Part shown: positions 1 through 19,024 of the stretch, piece after piece
How positions within the stretch are numbered: the stretch's first letter is position 1
Layout of the letters: each line of letters starts with the position of its first letter
NCBI GenBank assembly: GCA_000149265.1
Contig: CH002595.1
Coordinates: 115,283 to 179,282, forward strand
DNA length: 64,000 nucleotides
From: Ciona savignyi
Taxonomy: Eukaryota; Chordata; Ascidiacea; Phlebobranchia; Cionidae
Direction: 5' to 3'
The notes under the pieces: generated by a model
What the model saw: only the letters and a program-made list of their open reading frames with translations
Database searches by the model: none
Told to the model about the DNA's origin: nothing
Program-made: the position numbers and the translations under genes

Positions 1-447
1 TGATATTTTATTACAATTAGCGCCATATGCCATAATCAGCAGGATAAAATTAAAAAAAACATAATTTTTGTGTTGGTAGGTATATCGACATTGTTTTTAT
101 TATTCTAATTGAAAAGTATATGAGTTGTTTATGCTATACAGTTGTTGACTGAGAGTTTAAAACATCTTCTTTGAGAGTGACAATATAGGACATGGCTTAA
201 ATGTACTGCATGAATGGGTTCAACTTAAACTGAAGAAATAACTAAAACTATGAAACATGGTCTTTACAAGTTAAACTTGCAATATATAATATATATATCG
301 GTCACAACTTCATTCTAAGGTGATTCGGAATGATGCTTTATTCAATTTTCCGAAAGTGTTACATATGCTATATGTGTTTTATTCAAACTATCTTACACTT
401 ATGTACATTATGCTTTAAAATGTACACAAACTTAAAATGCATTACAG

Positions 448-7283
<6,836 letters not shown>

Positions 7284-8644
7284 ATGATACTCACTATCGC
7301 CGAAAGCGGACGATTTTAAGACTTTCTTTATAACTCGTTACTCGAACTGTTTTGTCGTTGTTTTTATGGTTTATTTTAATTATTCTCAGTTATGCACCTC
7401 GAAATGCACTGTGTCTCTTTCGCATAGCATACTTCAAGCATTTTTGCACGTCTGCCCTCAATTTGAAAATAGAAGCAAGTTATCATTTCAGGTTTTAGTT
7501 TTAGAGATTTTGTTGTTGGTATTACGTAAAGTCAAGTGTGTCTTGATTACCTTTTTACTTAAAATTTCCTTTTAAAACTTTATTGTTTCGTCATTATGTT
7601 CTAATTTTTGTTGTGTGCTTATTAACCATCATGTTCCTATTGAATTCTGATTGAAATTCCGGCCATACGTTTATTATTACAATTGAGAGCATTCTTTTAA
7701 AATTACACAAATTGTACAACAACAAATGTTGAATACTTTCACAATTTTGTTTCATATGCAAAACACTTTCCTGACAATGAAATGCATAAAGAATCGCTCT
7801 GTATTAAATTTTACAAAATACATTCCGTCCATTGAGAATCAATCCGATTGTGAGGGGTGGACGAAGGACTTATACGTACATTGGTAATATACAAATAACA
7901 ATAGTTATTTAGTCGATGGCGTGGTAAGAATTAAGGATTAAAACTTTAAGTGTGGGATTAAAGTATTAGTCCAACTAAACTCACTTAAAGGTTGATTGCT
8001 TTTATCGATTACAGTAAAATATCCTGTTAGTTTCTTACTTTATTATCGCATGCGTTTCTTATTATAAGGAGAGAATGATAACGTCGTAATGTACAGAAAA
8101 TGTGTTTTAATTAACCGGGAAACCCTGCAATTTTATTTTTAATACGTTTTGTAATTATTAAATAGCAAAGAATGCGACAACATTTTAGCTTGATTACAAG
8201 TTAAGCGATACTTATATATTCCACCAAGAAAAAATAAAGTTTGCACATGTTTATTTTCCAAACTGAGTAAATTAGTATTGGTAGAACCAAAAAGTAGCAA
8301 CGCCTCTATTATTTTTTCGTTAAACGCAAAAACATTTAGCGCAGTCTAAATGTGTTTTACCAGTGCTAGTGGTTAACATGTCGTTTTCAATTTTCTAGTT
8401 ATCTCCGAGTTGAAAAAACTTTTATTCCCATTTTATCTGTCGCGAGAGTAATCGTTAGGTGAAGGCAATATTGCGGCTGTAATTTTTAATACTACAATTT
8501 AATACAGACGTACGATTCGAAGGGGATAACTAAAAGGGGGAAGTAGGGAATGAGGAAAACTGCTCACTAAAATGAAGATTATGGCGATGGGTTGATTTCT
8601 CAGATTCGCTGTTTCCAGTGAGATCGGTTACTAACGTTTTCAAC
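7284..8644 (+). other. CaMKIV 3' UTR and intergenic DNA
   Basis: AT-rich, without a recognisable gene. The CaMKIV 3' UTR begins here. A canonical AATAAA followed by T/G-rich sequence occurs at 8233-8238, which would imply a 3' UTR of about 950 nt. An earlier non-canonical signal cannot be excluded. Confidence 0.4.
8233..8238 (+). terminator. Candidate poly(A) signal of the CaMKIV gene
   Basis: AATAAA on the plus strand, the first canonical hexamer I see after the stop codon, followed by a T/G-rich stretch (tgtttattttcc). Confidence 0.35.
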
Positions 8645-9059
8645 TACTGATGCCATTTTATTCGGTACTGTGTTTTGTTAAACAGTAGAAATTGTTTTTC
8701 TTTCTTGGAAATACGTATCAAAATTATATCAGAAAATAATTTTGGCTCAATATTTTTATCTAAGTGTCAAATTATTTTTGCTTTTTTACGGTCACTTGAA
8801 GACTTGTTTTAAATCTTTCCATTAAGAAAAAGCTTTTACACCTTAACGATAAAAAATGAGCTAGTTTTCGTACATTTTTACAATGATTACTCAATATAGG
8901 AAGTATTTTCTATATACAAAAAATGTACTGTTTAACGCAAAAATCTATGGAGCACATTTAATTCTAAAAGTTATATATCTTAAAACTGATGTTCAATCCA
9001 TATTGGATGACTAAAGTTTTGGTAGATCTTCTTTCAATCGGAGAATTGGAAGGTTTAAA

Positions 9060-9312
9060 ACTAGTCACTATCTAGTCGCATGTGTCCTCAAGCAAGTCAC
9101 TTAACGGGCATAACCAGAACCCAGTGTTAATGGGTTCTGCCAAAATAAAACGAATGTCTCTAAAACAACTTCGGTGGGCTGACAGTGGACGCAAGGCCAT
9201 CTGACGATTATCTGTGTGAGAACGCCCCCTACGTAATCGCTAGGTGATATGACGATAGTCCGAGTGACCAAACCTCTTGCTTCGATTAAAGGTAAACATA
9301 AATATCTTATCC
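9060..9312 (+). repeat. Degenerate tRNA-derived SINE, 5'-truncated
   Basis: Recognisable blocks of the family: tagtcgcatgtgtcc, aagtcacttaacgggca, gaacccag..atgggttctgcc, gtgggctgacagtggacgcaagg, and the closing ggtaaacataaatatcttatcc. It is older and more diverged than the copies at 11585 or 43564. Its paralogue in the right duplication unit is split by a hAT MITE. Confidence 0.7.
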
Positions 9313-9794
9313 ACTGCCTAGTAGCCGCGTCACACGGCAAGAGAAGTTCGAAAATATTTACAGTCATTCATTCATTCATTCAAAATTATAATATAATGTA
9401 TTAATGAATGTCAAATACACACATTGGAATTTACTTTTAGTCTTTCACGAGAAGTGTGATAACCAAACAGTTCATATAAAAAATAGAACAAATTATATAC
9501 ATTCTTTATGTACTTCTGTTATGAATGTTTTTGTGAACTAGTATTTGTGGTCGTTTAATATATATATATAATAACACATATATATATACACATTAAGAAA
9601 TCAAAAATGTGTTTTTCAAATGTACAATAATAGTAGAGGGAAAACTGCTTTTGCTGCACAATAATAGTAGTAAATTCATATAAAAAGTTTTAAGGCACTT
9701 CCGCACAAGTTTTGTACAAGGTAGAATATCACACACCGACTTTTTCAACTAATGCAATTCAAGTGTGAATTAAGTCTCTAAGTCATATGCTCTA

Positions 9795-12700
9795 CTACCC
9801 GCTATTTCTAATCTTCAGCACGACTTTGAAACTAAATGGTGTGAACGCAAATCCAGTTACCCCGTCATTTAACGGTGGAGGATGTTTGCTTCCTAAATCA
9901 GGGAGAATCTCGAACCTTTTGATAATGTTGGCGAGGAAAAGATATATTTCAGTTTGTGCCAACTTTTCTCCGATGCACGATCGAGCTCCGATACCAAACG
10001 GGATCACTTTTTTGGAAGGAACGAACTTACCATTCTTATTAATGTGCCGATAAATATCGAATTTGGAAGGGTCTTCCCAAGTTTTAGAGTCGCTGTGGAC
10101 AGCGTGTAGGTTGGTGAAGATCTGTAGAAATAAAGATATCATAGTTTTATTTTTTTACATTATGTTACATCTGTAAATCCTAATATATTCCCGGGATAAA
10201 GTTTTCAGAATTTCTAGTTTAACTATTGTGATGTAATTTTGCTTGACAATAGATATGCTTATAATTTTCTTTTCTTTTCCACTGATTCTTCTACAGACAT
10301 CACGTACTGATTACTAAATTGTTATCGACCTACGCGAAAACAGTTGAAAACCGAACAACGTACAACCTAAAAAGACACCACCCATCTAAGCCCATCGCAG
10401 CAGACCTCTGGATTAAAGTTAAAAAGTCCAAGCGTCTTTAGACTGTTTATTAATAAGGTGTGCTTATTAATCTTGTCACACCTAGTGTTAAGGGCTCGGT
10501 GTAAGTATAGGTGGTGCCATTTTAGAGTCCTTACACATTATTTCAATGTCGTTGCGCTTTTCCACACACTGGGATAAGAATGAGCATTTTTTCTTATAGA
10601 GTCCTTAATACTATTAAATTACTCTTACCACTGTATTTTTTGGAATATGGTATCCACATAGTTCCACGTCTGCCATAGTTTTATGCTGCAATCCCAGCGG
10701 AAGCAGTGTTAAATTGCGATAAATCTCTTGAATAAATGCTTGAAGTTTAGGAAGATTTTCTTTGTGGTCAACACTGGGAAGTTTTTGACCTGTGTAAAAT
10801 GAAAAATAATAAAAAATAGAAATTCCTTATCAACCATAACTTTACCTGTTTCTCGGGATATTTCCTCGTAAAGAACGGACTGCAGATCAGGGTAATTTAA
10901 CAGCACAGCCAAACACCACATCAGAGTAGTCGTGCTGGTCTCAGTGCCAGCAAGAAACAAATCCGCAACGCATTGCAGCAGTTGGTCGTGCTAGAAAAAA
11001 AAATAAGTCATGTTAAAATTGACGTAAGAAGGGTTTGTAACACAATCTTAAATTTTTCTTTTCCAGATATGTTTTCTAGTTTGGTTTGATGGAATACTTG
11101 AACTTATACCGGCCGGTGAAAAGAAAAAAAGCGTTAACAAATTAATTGTTTTGAGTACTTCTCCAGGTTTGCGTTACCATCAATAAAAGCGTTCTGCATA
11201 ACGCACTGATGTTCGTGACTGCTAAGGATTTACAGTTAGACCTTTATGGGTTGATCAATTTTATTTTTGTATGTCAATCCTTCGACTCAACCTTTGCCAA
11301 ACCTTCTGTTATTGAACCATAACAAAGCATTATTATGACGTACATGAAACCAGGAATCTTTAGACGAATTTTTCTTTATCTCAATGAGAAAAGCATCGAT
11401 AAAATCTGCTGGTTCGTTCTCATCCAGATTCTTTGTATGTTCCTCGATTTCCTTGCGGCAGAAATCTACGAGCAATTACAAAATATATAAACATGTTGTC
11501 AAGACAACGGTGGGTTAATAACTATAAAAAAAAACTCTTTGAATATTGGTCGTATGGTCAAAGTCTAATTGTTGACGTACATTCCGGCCGGTTAGTCTGG
11601 TGGTTTAGTGCGGCGCCTTTCAGCCGAAATGTTGCAGCTGCGAAACTGGTCGCTAGCTAGTCGGTTTTGTCCTTGGACAAGGCACTTAACGGGCATTGCC
11701 TGAACCCAGCGGATTAATGGGTTCTACCAAATTGAAGGAATGTCTCAATAATAACACACTGCAATATCTCCGGTAATCCGACGGTGGGCGCGAGGTGATC
11801 TGACGATTGCTCGTTTGTTAAACCCCTTGGTTTTCCCATTCATGAGGATAAACATGAATATCCTATCCTACATATAAAAGTGCAATTTCAAACTCAACAC
11901 GACAATACCCAGTTGTTCGAAATGTTTTTCAACAAACATTTTGTACGCTTTCTTGAATGGCGGTATATGGCGAAGTCCAGGAAAATACAACATTGTCAAT
12001 ATATATTGGGAATTCTGCTCGTCTCCGAAACTGGAAATATAAAATTTTGCAAAAATAATGTATTTTACTAACACAAAAAATCCAACAATAGAAAAAGTTT
12101 AGACCTACCTATCGAATATTGATTGTACAATGTGTAAGAAAGCTTTGTCGTTTCGTTCGAAGGTTTTCCCAAAAACCATGCTTGCTATGACGTTACATAC
12201 AGTTGCACCTACCATCATCTACGAAGATTTCGGTTAACATTGAAATGGTTTCATTCGGCTGCAAAGAAAAAACATCCGGTCCAATCCAAATACACGAATT
12301 TGCCCTGATTGTTTTTTTTCATAAACTTTACTTCCCAAAAACGCTGTTCACCGAGAATTTAGGCTTTCGAACAGGCGTGTTGTGTTACGAAAATTACGTT
12401 AGTGCATATTATATACAAACAGTGCGAATGTTGTAAACAAAACAAAACACTGTTCGGAATTTATAAAATCCTCGACTGCGGATATGCGTTTTTTGCATAA
12501 AATGAGATTTTAAATTTCCCATTTAACCCCGCATTTATTTTATTTACAATGATCGAAAAATTAAGTACTTCTGCAGAGGTCTTTGAGGGTCGGCAAGATG
12601 CAGTCTCATTTTAAACCATGTGTAATGTTTCAACTTAAAAAAATGTGTTAAATAAAAATAAAATATTTAAACATCTCCGTAACAATCCTGTTTTATGCAC

Positions 12701-14209
12701 TTACCCTTATATCGGTAGGTATTCCATTTAAATCTTGCAAAACTTGAACTAAATCTTGAGCAACATCAGATACTCTAATCTCCATTTCACGACGTCCGAT
12801 GCCAAACCTGCATCCCGTAAGGTTTGTCATTTATAATGTCGTGCTCATATAGATCTTGTAGACAAAAAAAAGAGTAATATCCATTCAGAAACGAAAAGAA
12901 CCCAAAATTACCGTTACGTGATTTTTCGCGATCGGTTTTGTCATCGGGCTATCGCCATTAACTTTAATAAATATGACATGTACTCGTCCATGTTAACCCC
13001 TAGGGAACGAACATTAAAAATACCATATTTACTCGGATGACGCCGTTGCTTATACAGGTGTTACTATCACTGAACCATTCACTTTTTTTGTATATATGTT
13101 GGTGACACTTCTTTCGTTTTGTTTAGCTCAGGCTGGAGGTTTCGACCCAACCACTTTTTAGTTGGTTTTCTCAAATTAACTATTAAAATAAAGTGGAGGT
13201 TTTAAACTAACTAATCCAGTGTGTCTTTCAGCAAAACAATTTATAGATGTTGGTTAAAGCCATTAAACTATTGATTGAAGATACTCTTACGAAATTCCAA
13301 ACCATCTACGACATACGCTCGAAGGTAACCTGACAACACTTACCCACGTAAAACCTTTGCCGTGAAGTTTCTAACATCAAGGAGTTTCTTATGCCCATCA
13401 GCAAACCCATATCCGTAACCGTGGGAATAATCTTCTATCAGTTTTAAAGTTGGTCTTCCTTGGAAAATCGAACGGTGCTTCACCAACGCCTGTAAATCGA
13501 ATAGACCTCGTTAGATCACAATCGCACTGTGTTTAGATTTTGTTTATTAATTTTTTTTTCTAATAACACAAGTCTATTTTATTTAATATAAGAAGTGTAT
13601 TGTAAGTATTATGCTATTACAAAAGTCTCCCTGCCCCTTTAAACATACGGTAAACCACAGAACAGAAAAAATAGTTTGTAGCACCCTAAAAATCTACAGT
13701 AACTTTACTAAGATATTTGATTTCAAGATTGGTAACCTTTTACTCCCATGTTGTGAATTTTATATGCTTATATGTGTGGAATTCAACATACACGATAGTT
13801 GATCTTATATTCTATCGATGGGCACAATAATTAAACAACTGTTAGTTTTGTTTTTATTTGGCCTACATCAAAAATACATACAATGCAACTAAAATAGGCT
13901 TTACTATTTATTTTACCCAGAAAAACTTACCTCATGTATTGATTCGAAATCGTTTAAGACCACTGATTCATTTGGACCGAACCTCACTGACATAACAGGA
14001 CCATATTTCTTCAGCGACCATTCTTTTATTACCTTTCCCGGGAATCTGCCTAGGAAGGGTAAAGCCCCCAATATGGGAATACCTCTTACCCCAGGTGGGT
14101 AGCGTAGATGGGGTAACTTCCACCAATAATAATACACGATCATGATAAGTGTTATCAATCCGATTAAACCCGACATAATTGTATTCGAACTAACCCATTC
14201 CAAAAACAT
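9795..14209 (-). CDS. Cytochrome P450, CYP2 clan, copy A
   Basis: Haem-thiolate monooxygenase expected to be anchored in the ER membrane by its N-terminus. Exons in transcript order: 14209-13931, 13489-13344, 12807-12705, 12218-12109, 12030-11909, 11465-11344, 10990-10846, 10789-10629, 10121-9795. They total 1515 nt, 504 residues plus stop. Features: signal-anchor helix at about 12-30, proline hinge YPPGVRG, I-helix AGTET at 308-312, K-helix ExxR with Glu364 and Arg367, and haem loop FGIGARSCIG with ligand Cys445. Nine coding exons match the vertebrate CYP2 plan (established knowledge). Splice phases all close, including the exon beginning ATGATGGTAGG, where the acceptor ten bases further downstream would read into a stop. 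Substrate is unknown. The gene is intact and about 98% identical in protein to copy B. Confidence 0.93.
11585..11870 (+). repeat. tRNA-derived SINE in P450 A intron 5
   Basis: Near full-length copy of about 285 bp in the intron between exons 11909-12030 and 11344-11465, antisense to the gene. It has an A-box-like tagtctggtggtttagtgc, a degraded B-box-like region (gttgcagctgcgaaac), a conserved body and a 3' end of (TATCC) units. The orthologous copy sits at the same place in P450 B (21135-21420), so it predates the duplication. Confidence 0.8.
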
Positions 14210-14873
14210 ACTTGTATATATAATAACAGTGCTGTAACTGTAAAAGTTCAGTGAATGCTATATAATGTATATTTAGTTAAACACAATAGGTCACTGAATA
14301 CTAAAAACTAGAATCGTCATTTACTGGTTTGTGTTTATCGATTCCCTTACGAACTAACTACACATGACTAAATTATACATTAATGATTCTCACTACCTCA
14401 ATACTTAACAAAAAAAAAACATTTCTATCGCCAAATATTTTTTCTGTACAATTGGAGATAAAATGTGCTTTTTTGAAATCAAAACTCCACAACATAAATA
14501 TGTTTGCATACCAGTCGCATGTGATATTCAACTTATGCTTTAAATTTTGAACTGTTTACTGCTTAACTTTAAATAAGATTTGCTGGGTAGTTTCAACGTT
14601 GGACTTACCCTGTCCTATCCAAACGTTGGCCTAATCTGTATATTATACAATCCATGTCTAATTTTAAATCTAACTAACAAAAGTAGAACAGCGACACAAG
14701 AATTAAATATTATTTGTCAAATCTACCCTGCCAGATTTCATGCAATTCTACAGTCTAAATATGGACGATCGTGTTCAGTGTTCACTCGTTACTCGTTTTA
14801 CCTGGCCATTCACGCGTAGCGAGATACGGTGAAATACAAGCTGACTGTATTTGCGTTTTACTCCGATGTTTCT

Positions 14874-14942
14874 CGTTTATTACAAAAACTTCATTTCGTT
14901 TATTACGAAAACTTCATTTCGTTTATTACGAAAACTTCATTT
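14874..14942. repeat. 23-bp tandem repeat, three units
   Basis: Three consecutive units beginning cgtttattac and ending aacttcattt, the first with one substitution. The corresponding site in the right unit (about 24067-24100) has little more than one unit, so copy number changed after duplication. Confidence 0.85.
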
Positions 14943-15298
14943 TTTATGCAGTTTGTTAGCTACGACCGTGTAATAATTTAATTTAAAGTGTACACGTTGC
15001 CGAAAATATACATATTCCGTGGAGCATACGTCTGTGGTGATTCACAGAACTCTAAAAGACCCGATTGGGTCAAACTGGTGTAATTTCTCATGGTAACATG
15101 TTTAAATGACAAATCCAATCAACCGAAACAATTTTACGTTAACGAAAACCCTATGACTCTATAGTGGAATCGCTACAAATATACTTACCGATCGGATAAA
15201 TTAGTGACGTTAATTACCAATCTTGTAAATATATATTTTAAATTAAACATAATAATTTGGTATGGTTAAAAACCAAAATGAGTGCATAAGCCCAGAAA

Positions 15299-16126
15299 CA
15301 GGGCCGGTTTTAGGCCGATTTGACCGATTAGATCAAATTGGGCCCCGCACCTTTAAGGGGCCCCGCGCTAGCGGGGGTCTTTCTCTATTACGAGGTTTAA
15401 AATACTACTGAAACGTAAAATAAAAAGTGAAATACAGGTACTTCCTCGATTATCCGGTCTAGTCGGGACAGCATTATTTCAAAATCTGACCGGATAAGGA
15501 AAAAACCGCATAATTGAATTCCTTTATTTAAACCAAAACAACGCAGCAAGAAGCAGATTCAAATGCACTAAAACTTTCAGTAGGGCTATTTTATTGCCCA
15601 CAAAAGTTATTCCACCTCTCTCATTGAAATAGTTCTGAATCTGTCTTGTTAAATAAGAGTTTTGTGAGGTTACAATGACAATTAACAAGTCTTGAGCAAA
15701 ATTGTATCAAAGTAACACTTCATTGTTATACCATAAATTATTATCTGATCCAATGGACGGATAATCGAATGCCGGATAAACGAGGGACGGATAATCGAGG
15801 AAGCACTGTAGTATTTTTTCTCATAATATCAATTTGTTATGCATCGTAACCAGGTCAAATTTATGTGTCTGCTTGTTACGTCATAATGAATATGGTTGCT
15901 AAACAATATATATAGGTTTGGAAGTAAAACAATATACTGTATCGTAAATAAGCATCCACATTACCTTTAATTAGTTTTATAGCAAGTAATAAATGTCTAT
16001 TTTTGTAGTTTGTATGTACTGGTATGTATTTTATGATATATAAACACCTATAAATTTTGCTATTAAGAGTAGGGGCCCCGCCATCACATTACTAATTGGG
16101 CCCCGCGGTTCCTAGCACCGGGCCTG
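15299..16126. mobile_element. Non-autonomous hAT-type element (828 bp)
   Basis: Flanked by an exact 8-bp target duplication CCCAGAAA (15291-15298 and 16127-16134). Ends are CAGGGCCGG on the left and, read inward from the right, CAGGCCCGG. The duplicated sequence near 24708 has the empty site (gcctagaaatcg), confirming insertion. An 8-bp duplication and CAGG-type inverted ends are typical of the hAT superfamily. Subterminal gggccccgc motifs occur near both ends. No transposase ORF is visible. Confidence 0.85.
15435..15808. mobile_element. Pogo/Tigger-like MITE nested in the hAT element (374 bp)
   Basis: Inverted ends CAGGTACTTCCTCGATTATC (left) and CAGTGCTTCCTCGATTATC (right, read inward), each flanked by TA, the duplication expected for Tc1/mariner/pogo elements. 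The centre contains further copies of the ggataatcga motif. No transposase ORF. Confidence 0.75.
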
Positions 16127-17362
16127 CCCAGAAATCGTATGTTTAGGCCGAGATAAGGAGAGTGACTTATCCACAAACCACAAAACAGTAAAAATGTATT
16201 TATACTAAATATATAGTTGCATCATACATATAACTAAATGGTGGACATGGCAAGTTTACCTAATTGATGACATAATTAATTCGGTACTTTACCAACTATA
16301 GTTTGAATATGAAGTTACATGACCTTAACAAAATTTGAATTAGGAGTAATAACATGACCTAAATAAAGTTTAAATTGACAGTAATGTGACCCAATTAAAA
16401 CGTTGGTTCCTGTAGTGACGAATTATGCAGCCTACACCATGTAGACGTTAAACATTTTAGATTATTGCTAATCATATGGTATTTCACAAGGTCATTTTTT
16501 GTATTTTCTTTTGTGTTAACATCTTTGTTTAGTGCGATAACAAACCATAAAACTGAGCGTGTTTAACGACTTGATATCTGAAGCCACTTTGAAAAACCAA
16601 CATAAGTATGCCTACCTAAATTCTACTAAATAACCATAACCTGTTTTTTTACGAAAACAGCACAAGTTAACACACCGAACAAATCAAGAGCAATATTGGG
16701 AATTACATCATGTCTTTTACGGACAACATTAGGGGAATCTTTTGAATTACAACATATCTTTTTGTTTTAAACGATCCGCGGGTATATTGATTTGTAAAGT
16801 TTAACAAAGTTGAACGATTAGTACGCAAGTGTATTACAATATTCCTCAACAAGGTTTAAAAGCTTTTATACCATTCACATAGTGCACAAACAAGATGGTA
16901 CCACAAACATTTTTTTTACCGTTGGGCTAATATCTGCTTATTCGAACAAACGCGAATCGTATAGAACTAAGTTATTTCGGAAAATTCCTTAATTAGAAAA
17001 AATAATCAAACAGAACACATTTCACGTATTAGATATACTATAGATGAACATTGCTGAAGCCCATCAATATTTAATTTATGATTTATTGAAGCAATTCTAC
17101 GTAAAATCATTCATTGTCGTTTATTTACAAATACCAGTTGAAAACTTAAAACTATTAAAAACTAAGTAAAAAGTTAAATTAAAGTTAAATATATAGTGAA
17201 GCATTTTTGTGAATTAATATGATATATTACTGGGCACATAACATACAATAACTAAATACTGTTATAGATTCTGTGTGAAAAAGACAAACTTGAACATCTC
17301 ATGCAAAATGGACTTCTTATGTCGACGAACTTCATTTTTCCCTAAACACCATTTTCACTTCT

Positions 17363-17510
17363 TCAAGGGTTAACGATCTCGACTTCAAGGAAGTTTTTCA
17401 GATCCTTAACTTGCTTGGCGTCAACGTCAACCAAAATTGACTTCTTGCCCAGTTTTTTTGGTTGGATGGGAAAGCTGAACTGAGCTGTGCCTCCAGCGAC
17501 GATATTTCGG
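17363..17510 (-). pseudogene. Orphan copy of the transglutaminase last exon
   Basis: Duplicate of the terminal exon at 25896-26043: same 148 nt, acceptor (ttgcag) preserved, frame open to the same TGA, one visible residue change (Leu for His near the C-terminus). The other transglutaminase exons are not present beside it. Homology to the transglutaminase locus stops about 20 bases beyond the acceptor, at the duplication junction, so it is a passenger of the tandem duplication. It could be used only if the real gene spliced across P450 B, which I consider unlikely. Confidence 0.88.
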
Positions 17511-17944
17511 CTGCAATCGTCAAATAAAAACATTAAATTTTTAACGAGTGATGCTATTTTATTCGGTACTGTCTTTTTGTTAAACAGTAGAAATTGTTTT
17601 TCTTTCTTGGAAATTCGTATCAAAATTATATCAGAAAATAATTTTGGCTCGATACCATTATTTGAGGGTCAAATTATTTTTGCTTTTTACGGTCACTTGA
17701 AGACTTGTTTTAAATCTTTTCATCAAGAAAATGATTTTACATCTTAACGATCAAAAATTATTTAATTTTCGCATATTATTAGCAGTGATTACTTAATATA
17801 GGAAGTATTTTGCATATATATACAAAAAGTGCACTGCTTAACGCGAAATTTCATAGAACACATTTAATTGTAAAAGTTTCGTATGAACCGATGTTTAAAC
17901 CATATTGGACGACTAAAGTTTTAGTAGATCTTCTTTCAGCCGGA

Positions 17945-18560
17945 GGTTTAAAACTAGTCACTATCTAGTCCAGTGGTTCTTAAACTTTTTCAGTCGCGCC
18001 CCCCTTTAGATTTGTGATTCATGCTCACGCCTCACCTACTTCAAAATCAAATTTACGAAAAATAGAACAATAATTTATTTGCCATTACCCTGCTTAGTGT
18101 GAAGGATGCAACTGTTTTTGGAAAACTAGTCGTTTAATTCGAGGCTTTTAATCTATTGGATTAGTGTTAACTAGAAATACGTCGTTTGACTGTAATTTAG
18201 AGCTGTTTTTTCATCAATATGTCACTGTCATGCTCGCGCCCCCCTTAAGAAGCTTTCACGTCCCCCAAGGGGGGCGCGCCCCCCAGTTTAAGAACCCCTG
18301 ATCTAGTCGGTTGTGTCCGTAAGCAAGGCACATGACTAGCATTACCAGAACCCAGTTGGTTTAATAAGTTCTGCCAAAATGAAACGAATGTCTCTAAAAC
18401 AACTTCGGTGGGCTAAAAGTTGACGCAAGGGAATCTGACGATTATCCGTGTGAGAACGCCCCACCTAATCGCGAGGTGATATGACGATAGTCCGAGTGAC
18501 CAAACCTCTTGCTTCGGTTAAAGGTAAACATAAATATCTTATCCACTGCCTAGTAGCCGC
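17945..18560 (+). repeat. Degenerate SINE split by a hAT MITE
   Basis: Paralogue of the SINE at 9060-9312: pieces before 17971 and after 18300 together match that copy. Confidence 0.7.
17971..18300. mobile_element. hAT-type MITE (330 bp) inserted in a SINE
   Basis: Exact 8-bp target duplication ATCTAGTC at 17963-17970 and 18301-18308. Ends CAGTGGTTCTTAAACT and, inward from the right, CAGGGGTTCTTAAACT, the classic animal hAT/Charlie-type terminus. C/G-rich subterminal blocks (cgcgcccccc, ggggggcgcgcc). The left unit at about 9075 has the uninterrupted sequence. Confidence 0.88.
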
Positions 18561-19024
18561 GTCACACGGCAAGAGAAGTTCGAAAATATTTACATTCATT
18601 CATTCATTCAAAATTATAATATAATGTATTAATGAATGTCAAATACATACATTGGAATTTACTTTTAGTCTTTCACGAGAAGTGTGATAACCGAACAGTT
18701 CATATAAAAAATAGAACAAATTATATACATTATTTATGTACTTCTGTTATGAATGTTTTTGTGAACTAGTATTTGTGGTCGTTAAATATACATAATAACA
18801 CATATATATATATACACATTAAGAAATCAAAAATGTGTTTTTCAAATGTACAATAATAGTAGAGGGAAAACTGCTTTTGCTGCACAATAATAGTAGTAAA
18901 ATCATATAAAAAGTTTTAAGGCACTTCCGCACAAGTTTTGTACAAGGTAGAATATCACACACCGACTTTTTCAACTAATGCAATTCAAGTGTGAATTAAG
19001 TCTCTAAGTCATATGCTCTTTATA

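Larger units (their letters stand above)
14210..17362. other. 5' flank of P450 A / downstream of the transglutaminase relic
   Basis: No gene found. Presumed P450 A promoter next to 14210; no clear TATA element assigned. It contains a 23-bp tandem repeat (14874-14942) and a hAT element (15299-16126) with a nested element. The rest aligns with 23473-25895 of the right unit. Confidence 0.6.
8645..17530. repeat. Left unit of a tandem duplication (P450 plus transglutaminase last exon)
   Basis: Homology with 17545-26055 begins near 8645 (gatgccattttattcggta) and runs through the P450 gene, its 5' flank and the transglutaminase terminal exon to about 17530. Unit-specific insertions: an 828-bp hAT element at 15299-16126 is present here and absent in the right unit; this unit lacks the foldback element and the 330-bp MITE found there. 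Confidence 0.9.

Noticed and set aside
9787..10053. 88-codon plus-strand frame over the P450 A last exon
   Set aside because: Antisense shadow of the haem-binding exon; the minus strand carries the recognised protein.
12109..12208. Alternative acceptor for P450 A exon 4 starting GTGCAACTG
   Set aside because: It would break the frame and hit a stop; the acceptor 10 bases upstream (exon starting ATGATGGTAGG) closes in frame in both copies.
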